13,237 nt of DNA from Candolleomyces eurysporus. Lineage: Eukaryota > Basidiomycota > Agaricomycetes > Agaricales > Psathyrellaceae. The translations under genes were made by a program, and so were the position numbers. Where the stretch lies: assembly GCA_027579435.1 (NCBI GenBank), contig JANBPK010001737.1:1-13237 (forward strand). The letters are read 5' to 3'. Positions 1 through 7,600 of this stretch are shown here, piece by piece (position 1 is the stretch's first letter; every line of letters starts with the position of its first letter). A model generated the notes under the pieces. That model was not told the origin of the DNA, ran no database searches, and was given only the letters and a program-made list of their open reading frames with translations.

Positions 1-2
1 CC

Positions 3-188
3 AAAGTTGATGACTCGGGGGAAGAAAGAGCGGCCGGCGATCTGGCTCAGAGTGACCAAGGGTCGGGTGAGGAGGAAGGAAGCTCGGGTGAGGAGGAAGG
101 AGGCTTGGGTGAGGAGGAAGGAGGCTCGGGTGAGGAGGAAAGAGGCTCGGGTGAGGAGGGAGGTGGCTCAGAGCAAAGTGATGAGTGA
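3..188 (+). CDS. C-terminal acidic tail of an unidentified protein (5' end outside window)
   Basis: The frame starting at base 3 is open from the window edge to a TGA at 186-188. It encodes about 61 residues that are almost entirely Gly, Glu, Ser and Asp, with five copies of a seven-residue unit of the form (S/L)GEEE(G/R)(G/S) followed by GGGSEQSDE. This frame is preferred over the overlapping Arg/Lys-rich frame because acidic, low-complexity C-terminal tails are common in fungal proteins and the tail ends cleanly after the repeat. There is no recognisable domain, so no function can be given. The body of the gene lies outside the window. It may belong to another transposon protein, given the surroundings, but that is a guess. 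Confidence 0.4.
   Translation, partial: KVDDSGEERAAGDLAQSDQGSGEEEGSSGEEEGGLGEEEGGSGEEERGSGEEGGGSEQSDE
63..167 (+). repeat. 21-bp tandem repeat, five units
   Basis: Five consecutive 21-base units (63-83, 84-104, 105-125, 126-146, 147-167) share the core TCGGGTGAGGAGGAAGGAGG. They differ by only a few substitutions, mostly in the last unit. The unit length is a multiple of three, so copy-number change would keep the frame of the acidic tail open. Confidence 0.9.
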
Positions 189-359
189 GCTTTCGTCAAC
201 CCCCTCTTCCCTCCACGCCTTTTGGACTTTCTTCGGTGGCCGCTTTACAGATGTACCGAACTTTAATTTTGCACTTGTATTAATTTTTTGCAATTTTCTT
301 ATCTTTTGGCTATGGAATCAGTTGATATTCCTGCATGCAGGAAAGTGCAGCAATGAAAG

Positions 360-1760
360 GTAAAACACCGGTGGCCGGTAGGTGCATGGCAGTTATTCAT
401 GGATGAGCGGAATATTCAACAGTTAGCGTGCCTCAGCAATAGTGTCAAAAGCCGGCGGTGGGTATGACGTGGATAGGCCATTATAGAGCTACAGTGATAA
501 ATGGAATTAACATGCCTTGATAAGGGGATTGTAGAACATTGGTGGCTTAGTTGAACCAAATTACCACAGGCGATAGGTGTAGAACACCNGTGGAGGTAAG
601 ATATCGGATTGTAGAACATCGGTGACTTATTTGTACCAAATTACCACAGGTGATAGTGTAGAAAACCGCTGGAGGTAAGACATCGGTAGGCCATTATAAA
701 GCTACAAACATTTGGCATGGTACATGGAACCAACATGCCTTGGCAATAGTGACGGTTGTGGAACATCGGTGGTTGAGAACATCGGTGGATCATTTTATCT
801 ACGAGCTAGATCTAAATTGCTTGGTACGATAGATACCATAGAATACACACCCACTGAGGCAATAATCCTGACGTTATTTCAAAAGCCCGGCAGCGAAGAT
901 GTGAATCAAAATTGACTGCATGGTATGAATTGAGGAATCCCGGCATGAGAAACCTCGGTGGAAAAAATGGATTGAGAAGTATTAAAAAGCTCGGCAACAT
1001 TCAAAGCCATCATGAATAGTACTCCTATCAGTAGCAACACAATGTAAACCAGTTGAGGGTGCAACTAGCAGCCACACTACCAATTTGGCTGCCGATTGGC
1101 AGCCGCATTGTTTAGACAACATGAGTTCAATTGTACATGCAGCAGCTGCAGCGTCTAGATGGCCTACCAATTTGGTAGTTTCATTGCAGCCGCATTGTGA
1201 AGACGACCATATAATTCTCTTGGCCGATCCGTGGCCGCACTGTTTAGATTGCCTATGAACTTTGTCATACAAGAAGCAGCCGCACTGTCTACTAAGTCGC
1301 GCATATGGTGACCACGACTGCAGCCGCATCGTCTAAATCCACTCTTCATATGTGTTGTGCAAGCGGCTGCTGTGTCTTTTTGTTTTCTTTTTGGGTGCAG
1401 CTGCTCCGCTTATTCGCCCTCATTATGAATGCACCTGGCAGCTGCCACGTCAAACGAACCATGGCTTTGATGGTGAAAACACCGGCCGCTCCATGTAATT
1501 GACCCTCAAAATACTTGCAACATCGGCAGCCTGGGTGTCTACCGAGCTGCTGATTCAGGGCTCTGCAGCCTGACGGTCTACACCACCCACCCCATTCTCG
1601 TCAGCCGCTTCTTTGATACTACCAGGAAATTGGGCAGAGTGGCAGCCGCCTACCTCAGAAAACCCCGGGGGCCCGTCTGTCAGCTACACACCAGACAACC
1701 CCGGCAGCCGCTGTGCATTACAAAGGGACCTCATTTAATGCAGCCCCTGGGGCTAGACCG
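360..1760. repeat. Highly degenerate minisatellite tract
   Basis: This 1.4-kb stretch holds no convincing gene. It is full of variants of two related cores. The first is AACAYCGGTGG (near 366, 535, 583, 616, 763, 779, 951). The second is GCAGCCGCAYTGTYTA (near 1100, 1187, 1231, 1276, 1320). The second core recurs about every 44 bases between 1066 and 1340. CTACCAATTTGG at 1077 and 1164 is spaced by two periods, as is the GTYTAGATKGCCTA motif at about 1152 and 1241. Further on, GCAGC/GGCAGCC variants continue near 1397, 1437, 1520, 1564, 1599, 1640, 1704 and 1740 with looser spacing. The short open frames on both strands here are repeat artefacts. Confidence 0.65.
527..686 (+). repeat. Tandem duplication of an 80-bp unit
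   Basis: Units 527-606 and 607-686 are near-identical head-to-tail copies. Both contain GATTGTAGAACAT, then ACCAAATTACCACAGG, then TGGAGGTAAGA. The unresolved base at 589 is in the first copy. Flanking segments at about 472-520 and 687-740 (AGGCCATTATA then AACATGCCTTG) are also related to each other, so the duplication sits inside a larger, older repeat. Confidence 0.8.
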
Positions 1761-2204
1761 TTAAACATGGGACTTAGGCAATGTGGGCTGGTGCGTATAG
1801 TACAGGTGTATGTGACTGCCATATGTGGTGGAATTGCGCGTAAATATTGTCGGGTTTGGGCATAGCGAGAGAGAGAAGCAGGGGAGGAAAGAAAGGAATT
1901 TTTCGAACTCCGGTGCCACCGTGGAGTCTTAAGAACAGCGGAGGACAGCTTGGAAGCTTGGAAAGAAGTTTTATGACAAAGACATTCAGTTGGGGGACCC
2001 CAGTAGAACTGAATAGCTTTAAACTTTTACGATCGATCGAAAGAGAACGGCTAGACGTAATAACCTCAACGGCTAAGTCATTTTGATGGTGCCAGGCGCG
2101 ATTGCCTTTTCGAGACAGAAAACGGCGGAGTGATGATCCTCTCGAGAACGGGAGCAATAGAAGGCCGTCGGTGGCTTGCCAAGTAAAAAGATTAAAGTGG
2201 ATCG
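1761..2204. other. Stretch without a supportable gene
   Basis: Open frames exist on both strands (minus 2217-1774, plus 1847-2086), but neither has recognisable motifs and they overlap each other. The sequence includes a purine-rich run near 1866-1900. It may be a decayed interior part of the retrotransposon-like sequence that follows, but nothing specific supports this. Confidence 0.4.
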
Positions 2205-2333
2205 ATGTCAGACACACTGTTCACTGAGGACAGTGAAGATCTTAAGTCGGGGGGAGATGATGCGCCGTCTGCGCGAACACCCTACAAAATTCGCGAACTT
2301 GTTCATGTTCTTCACGAATGGACTTATAAATAA
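2205..2333 (+). pseudogene. Short coding-like fragment, possibly decayed retroelement ORF
   Basis: An ATG at 2205 opens a 42-residue frame beginning MSDTLFTEDSEDLKSG and ending near KIRELVHVLHEW before a TAA at 2331-2333. An acidic, Ser/Asp-rich start followed by an amphipathic helix resembles the beginning of many gag-like proteins, but I cannot assign it to a family. Open stretches continue in other frames downstream, as expected of a protein broken by frameshifts. It lies directly before other coding-like fragments and an LTR-like block, which is the main reason for suspecting a retroelement. Confidence 0.25.
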
Positions 2334-3515
2334 GAAAGATCTTCATGAAGTTGGGAAACGATAGAGTTGGAGTTTTCCCTGACTGCCAACTAAGCAGACT
2401 CCCCAGACGAGATAATAAAGTCAAGTACGACGGTTCAACGATGGTACTTTAAGTTCGTGAAGACCTCGTGAACGTATCCGAAACAACTATAACAAGAATC
2501 GAAGCTATCTGATATGCCTGACCTGGCGAGGGACGATATCGGAGGGAGTTATGCGTACTACAAAGGGAATTCGCCCTGACATCGCTAAGCAGAAGTCTTC
2601 ATGAAGTAGCCGACAGCTTTGAGAACCTGATTGTCGATCCGCTAAGCCAACAAGCGCTGACCTTACTCTTTTGGGAGGTATCAACGTTAATTGATTCGGC
2701 TTCGGAAGGATCGTCCGATGTTCATGAACCCGAACGGGAAACCGGAAGGCACGACTAAAGCATATAGGGTCAGCAACCCGAAGCTCAGTCAGCCTGTCCC
2801 TAGCCAAGAGAAGGAAAGAGTCAGCAGAGTAGTGAAGCAGTGTGGCTTGGTGGAGCCAAGCACCCAAAAGTCGGATCAATTCGTCGGATTAGGTGCGCGA
2901 ACGGAAGGGCGCGCTCTCCGGAAGCAATCCTCGGTGAATATCCATGCGGGCTTGATAACAGCCGCGTCCAGAACAGGTTCGCGAAGCGCCTGGACTGTGT
3001 TCTATGGTTCGAGACTCAACTCTCGGCCTTCGATACCCTCATATGATCGTGTTTCTTATCTCTCTCCGTCTCTGTCATCTGTTTGTTTCTCTGTCTGTTT
3101 GCCAAACATTAATTACATATATATACGTCTCTGTTTTACTTGTATCATAATTAGCGGGTAGCTAGCGTTTGTATTTCGCGTCGGGACCGTGTTCCCAGGA
3201 ATCTACGAGAGCCATCTGTTATCGAGAAAGAGTGTTTAAGTTCGCGAAGTTATCCAGAGTTGTGTCGCTTGCGTATTATCGAATCGTTCTTGCGTTAAAG
3301 TTGCTCGAGACCGTGTTCTCTGTTCGCGAAGTTATCCGTCGTATCTCGAACCACCGTGTGTTAGCGAAGTCACTTCGTGAAGCATAGTCTATCGTTGCTG
3401 GTTGAGCCTTAGCTCCCCCTCGAACTTGCGATTGTACAAGAAGAGTTCTAGAAGCCTCTGTCGACTAGACTTAGAGCTTTTACCTATACCCCTTGCCCGC
3501 CTTTATCTTCACGAA
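2290..3515. repeat. Dispersed cluster of palindromic TTCRYGAA octamers
   Basis: TTCRYGAA occurs at 2290, 2311, 2342, 2454, 2598, 2721, 2978, 3241, 3323, 3374 and 3508, with a close variant CTCGTGAA at 2465. The perfect palindrome TTCTAGAA is at 3446. Chance would give about 0.07 TTCRYGAA in this length. Most copies are followed by G. TTCNNGAA is the core of the heat-shock element bound by HSF, but the restriction of the middle bases to mostly RY is not required by that reading. Only two other copies were seen in the window (10542, 10562). Confidence 0.75.
2522..2758 (+). pseudogene. Coding-like fragment upstream of the LTR-like block
   Basis: The frame from 2522 to the TAA at 2756-2758 is open for 78 codons without an ATG near its start. 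It includes LSRSLHEVADSFENLIVDPL and a Ser/Glu-rich end. The amino-acid mix looks protein-like, helical and mildly acidic, but no family is recognised. The same strand carries a second overlapping frame (2691-3161) that I regard as less likely. Together with 2205-2333 this may be a remnant of one retroelement reading frame broken by stops and frameshifts. Confidence 0.25.
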
Positions 3516-3614
3516 GGTATTTGGTGTGTTGTGTTGTTGTGGTTGTGTGTGTGTTTGAGTTCTATAGTTTTGTTGGTTAGAGAGCCCTAGTTCGCTACCT
3601 GCACATCACCGACA
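3032..3614 (+). mobile_element. LTR-like block, left copy
   Basis: This segment is colinear with the reverse complement of 12592-13160. Exact shared blocks include GATACCCTCATATGAT (3032-3047 versus 13145-13160) and CCCCCTCGAACTTGCGATTG (3415-3434 versus 12763-12782). They are separated by 383 and 378 bases respectively, so the two copies have nearly the same length. Between the blocks the copies are clearly related but diverged. Both end near ATCACCG(A/T)CA, a CA terminus as in LTRs. Weaker similarity extends upstream to about 2970, so the true 5' end is uncertain. No target duplication or intact gag-pol is visible, so this may be a solo LTR or the end of a decayed element. Confidence 0.6.
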
Positions 3615-3690
3615 CAAAACCAGACCAGGTGACTCCCATCATTTTTGACATGTGATCTGCTTCTCTGCCTGCGCGCTCTCTTTTCTCTTA

Positions 3691-4341
3691 AGGTTGCGTA
3701 TATAAGTCGGATTTATTTGCAACCATGTAATTTACAGTGTAATTTACCACTTATTTGCATGGGCCATTGGGAGGTTGTGTAAATAATGTAAATAATTCAT
3801 GGTCACATGTAACGTCTCAGCCTATGTGCAAGTCGCAACACAACTAAACCCCTTGAAAATTCCCTGGACAAGAGTACTAGTTAGGAATCAAGAGCCTCTC
3901 GGGTCCCAGGAACCCTATCACTGGGCACCAGGATACTCAAGCTGGGCATCAGGAACAGGGACACTGGAGCTGGCTGCCAGCAACTGTTCATTGCGATTCA
4001 AGTTGCCTAATTTCGGTCGCAAACCTGAAAATCTCGTGAGTAACGAGATTCGAGAGCTGTTTGCAGGTTCACCACTGCCCCGCCGGCAGGAGGCCGAATC
4101 AGGGAGATTGAAAGCAGAGGTGGAGATGGAGGAGTCTGGCGGCACCTTTGATCTTGGGCCTGGGCATAGTGGAGGAACATCAGTCGGTTTTCGAGGGAGC
4201 AGGGGACGCTAGGGCCATGTGTCACATGCCTGTGCTAACTTTGAGTAAATTAATGTAAATTACAATTATTTACCGCACCGGAAAATTTGGTCTGTTAAAT
4301 TACACATTAATTTACACCCCGGGGACTTATATACGCAACCC
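3691..4341. mobile_element. 651-bp TA-flanked non-autonomous DNA transposon (MITE-like)
   Basis: The left end, AGGTTGCGTATATAAGTC (3691-3708), matches the reverse complement of the right end (4324-4341) at 17 of 18 positions. The element is bounded by TA at 3689-3690 and TA at 4342-4343, which fits Tc1/mariner-type target duplication. Inside each end is a cluster of GTAAAT/TGTAATTTAC motifs (3727-3800 and 4243-4318), arranged like subterminal transposase-binding repeats. The centre contains a hairpin with 8-bp arms (4030-4037, 4043-4050) and no convincing gene. The 137-codon frame at 3799-4212 has no recognisable motif and a low-complexity composition. The superfamily assignment rests only on the TA and the inverted repeats. 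Confidence 0.75.
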
Positions 4342-4373
4342 TACAAAGTTTCTCTGATTTTCTTAGTCTATAG

Positions 4374-7209
4374 GCCTCGGAATTGCCGCGCGCAGCGACG
4401 GCCTCTAGCCACAAGTTATTGGGTACCCTGGTATGACGACGGTGCATTATTTTTGCACAGCCTGCGACCTGGACATCAATGATATCGCTGTTATCAACCA
4501 GAAGCAATGGCCATCGAAAAACGTCACAGAAACCCAGCTCTTTGCCCAACTTTACAGGGATGCAGCCAATGAAAGCCTCCAGCAGTCACTTTTCGAGGGA
4601 TCAGGGTGGCGATGGACACCCCTTTGGGAATTGGAGTACTGGAATCCTATCGAGTTCACTGTGATCAATTCTATGCACTCTCTCGACTTAAACCTACTTC
4701 AAACACACGTCAGAACCCTATTACAGATCGACCTCAAGCAGAAAGGCGGTGACGCTCTCAGACCGCCACCTGTACAGAAATACTGGTGTGTGGTTGCGAA
4801 AGAGAAAGATATCAGGCTTCTTAGGAAATGCCAACAAGTAATATTCAACAACGCACCGGATCTTGCACATGGTTTACTGGCTTTCAATTGCCGCATTCTC
4901 TACAGCTTCTGCATTGACTACGACATCCGTGCAGAAGGATTCGATATCACAGTTGGGACGCGATGGGTTCTATCCAAAAACATATATATATGGGTAATTG
5001 CTGCTCCTGTATGCTTTACTTCCGCATTTCCGCTCACATTTTTGATTAGAGACAGACTTCTTGAGAAATATCACCCACACTTGATTCATTCCTCTCCCGA
5101 TACCTGGAACTCAGCGTGGAGCAACTATGGTTAATGGAGACAGACCAACAACGTATGGAAGTCGAGGGCTTGGAGTTAGAGGCTGAGGGGCTCGCTGGTG
5201 AGGAAGCGGCCTCCGATCCCCCTGCTTTCAAGGAGCCGACCCAGATGCTCAGCAGTGGGTTGGGGCCTTGTCTGGATGATTCCACAGGTCATGGAGGGTG
5301 AACGAAATTACCCAAACCCTCGGCTCTCAAGAATCTAGCAGAACAGCTGGTCAGTATAGTTTTTGCGGAATCCGAATCGGAAATTCCAACACGATTGTAT
5401 GCATGTCTCACCGCTCGAGTTTTGGAGCACTTTGCCAGCATCATGGAGATCACACTCGGGCAAAACAAACAAGGGAAACGTACCCTGTTCGCTGCATGTG
5501 TCAGTCAGGTATGTATGCCGGTTCACACGCTTCATCTCGAGGCTCACTCTCTGTTTATAGAATGAAGAGACAAAGCGCAAGCTGCTGGATCACTTTAGAG
5601 AACCACCTGCAACGAGCCTCAAGACCGAGCCCTCTGGTTCGAACACACCCGCTCGTGCAACCCTCCCTAGTCAGGCTGCGCTCAAGAGACTTGCTGAACA
5701 CCTCGTGAACTTGGAATCATCCACTTCAGAACTGGCGGTACGGCTATATGACCGTGTCACCGTAGCCATTCTCAGGCACTACTGCCAAGTGATGGAGATT
5801 GCTATGGATCGAGGTGCATCAAAGAGAGAGCTCTTTGAACGCTGTATTAATGAGGTAAGCTTCCTAGTGGCATTTTTATTGACTCTGTCTAACCTCAGGT
5901 AGAGCGATGAGAAGAAGCAAGGTCTTATGGCTCATCTTGCCCAAGATGATAATCTGAAGTTGGAGAAGAATGTGTTTCTTGGACAGGACGTAATGGAGGA
6001 GGTGTGGTTTGATATGAAGTCAACTGTTCTGCCGTCCTGGGTCACCCTGGTGCCCAGCAATTGGGGCACTGCTTGTCAAGGGAAGTTGAGTGCGGATAAT
6101 TGGAGGATAATTTGCTGTGTCCATTTGCCCATCACCCTCATTCGCCTATATGGACAGGACTCGGGCCGTAAAAAGATGATTGTTGACAATTTTATGGATC
6201 TCATTTGTGCCGTTCGGGTCGCAACAATGGACACTATTTCACCCAACCAAATTGAACTCTATCGATTGTCCATTCTCCATTATTCTCTTGGTGTCAAGGC
6301 CCTTTTTACCGAGCACAAAATACTCCCAAGCCATCATGCAGCCCTTCATCTCGGAGATGTCCTCGAAAAATTTGGGCCTAAACACACTCATGACTCGCCC
6401 CATTATGAACGATACATCAACTTCTTCCATAGAATGAATAACCACAAGTTAGGTAAAGCTTCCCCAAGCCCCTTTTCTGAGTGGCAGTCATGAACTGACT
6501 CGCAGACCTCGCAGGTGAACTAGAAGGAACCTTGTTGAAAACGGCTTGCCGCTGTGCCAACACAATTACTCTCCTGCAAGACAACCCTCGCATTGCATCT
6601 TCAGCAGCTCGCATGATGTCCAGAATGAAAATTGTAGAAGACGAACATTCTCGTGGCTTTAGGCTGGCCGCGTCCTTCGACTCAGCATTCGACTATGAAA
6701 CCAGTTCCCGTACAACTCAAACCGAAAACCTCGATGACTTGGAGTATAATCTCCTTTGTGCTCTGATTCAGAAGCAGCCAGCAGAGCGGAATACTATCAT
6801 CCCTCAATCTGGATGTTTCATAGATGCCATAGCCCACAAGAATTCGGTTTTTGCCGTTTGGAATTCGCAACAATATAGAGACAGTTGCATCCTCTATAGC
6901 ACTGGGAACCATACCACTGAACTTGATGGCTTTCAAGCGGCCATCATTCGCAAGATCTTCAAGCATCGATACACGACCTTGTCTGGAGTGGGGAGGGACG
7001 GCTGCTATTTATTTGTGCGACAGTATTGCAAGATTGCCAAAGAGGAAGATCCATACCGTCAATATGGAGTAATGGGCAGATTTCTTTGTGAACCAGATCG
7101 ATTTGTTGTCCAGGTTATTGAGCTTCACCAGGTTGTATGTTATGTCGCCAGAACCGAGTTCGTTGACTTTCAATGCCAAGCAACTGGTTCACCTTCTGTC
7201 AATAAATAG
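4374..7209 (+). pseudogene. Tnp2-like (CACTA/EnSpm type) transposase, 5'-truncated and broken
   Basis: The family moves DNA transposons by cut and paste. The likely exons are 4374-4993, an ambiguous exon ending at 5508, 5561-5854, 5903-6452 and 6515-7209. Introns of 52 (5509-5560), 48 (5855-5902) and 62 nt (6453-6514) restore a continuous protein. Recognisable parts are HYFCTAC (a zinc-finger-like pair of Cys near the start), LEYWNPIEFTVINSMH, LPSWVTLVPSNWGTA followed by GKLSADNWR, the HHAALHLGDVLEKFGP segment leading to YERYINF and GELEGTLL across an intron, and a CYVARTEF end. The N-terminal half of the family is missing. Lesions are a frame change near 4416-4432, another between about 4994 and 5135 that leaves a TAA at 5132, and a TGA at 5299-5301. 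The position normally Asp before MH is Asn (4667-4669). An intron-like GT-AG pair (7211-7265) follows the stop. Confidence 0.75.
5320..5938 (+). repeat. Internal duplication of a transposase module, intron included
   Basis: Two adjacent protein segments align. Copy 1 starts SALKNLAEQLV (5320) and runs through RLYACL, MEITLG and KRTLFAACVSQ to the intron at 5509, continuing NEETKRKLLDHF. Copy 2 starts AALKRLAEHLV (5675) and runs through RLYDRV, MEIAMD and KRELFERCINE to the intron at 5855, continuing SDEKKQGLMAHL. The intron sits after the corresponding residue in both and is phase 0 in both. The exon part is 63 codons in copy 1 and 60 in copy 2. About 40 percent of the residues agree by eye. 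Confidence 0.7.
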
Positions 7210-7600
7210 GGTAAGCACCTGCCACGTTGTCTGCTTTTTCTACTAATATATTGGGAATTGTTCAGGAACTTCTCTTGCTTGAAAATCTAGATCTATTTAG
7301 TACATAATTTTGCGTTGGATGCGTCGTAATAGATATATATATATTTAACAACAGACGATAGCGAGAACACAGCAAATGGAAAGCAATGTGACAAAGCAAT
7401 GCTGAGTGTAGAATAAATAACACAGCGCAGTATCATCGAAAGCAAGGAGCAAAACTTGAATTCTAGCAAGGAGTAGAGGTTTCAGATGAGGTAATCGCCA
7501 GGTCGAATAAGGATGAAGAAATTCTTGACTCTTGTGGTCTAACAGCGGTCAAGGAGCAGGTCATGAGCGGCGCAAAGATAGCTGTACTGCATGGAGGAAA
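7210..7600. other. Convergent intergenic region
   Basis: This stretch separates the plus-strand transposase from the minus-strand gene ending at 7601 and holds no gene. A possible polyadenylation signal AATAAA for the plus strand is at 7412-7417. A run of alternating TA lies at about 7333-7345. A small open piece with LLLLENLDLF follows the possible intron at 7211-7265 and could be the original C-terminus of the transposase if the TAG at 7207-7209 is itself a lesion. Confidence 0.4.

Noticed and set aside
7..363. Arg/Lys-rich 118-codon open frame at the left edge
   Set aside because: It is the other-frame reading of the 21-bp repeat; the acidic frame ending at 188 is more plausible as a protein tail, and the part after 188 has no motif.
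1774..2217. 147-codon minus-strand open frame
   Set aside because: No recognisable motif; it overlaps a plus-strand frame of similar quality, and neither shows domain-like features.
3799..4212. 137-codon open frame within the MITE-like element
   Set aside because: Low-complexity composition and no transposase motif; part of it is formed by short internal repeats. The element appears non-coding.
5288..5338. A 51-nt GT-AG intron that would remove the TGA at 5299-5301
   Set aside because: It would also remove ALKNLA, which is matched by ALKRLA in the second copy of the duplicated module, so the residues are probably coding and the TGA a true lesion.
6453..6505. Alternative 53-nt intron using the earlier AG at 6504-6505
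   Set aside because: It keeps the frame but inserts DLA before GELEG; the 62-nt intron ending at 6514 gives the HKLGELEG join expected of the family.
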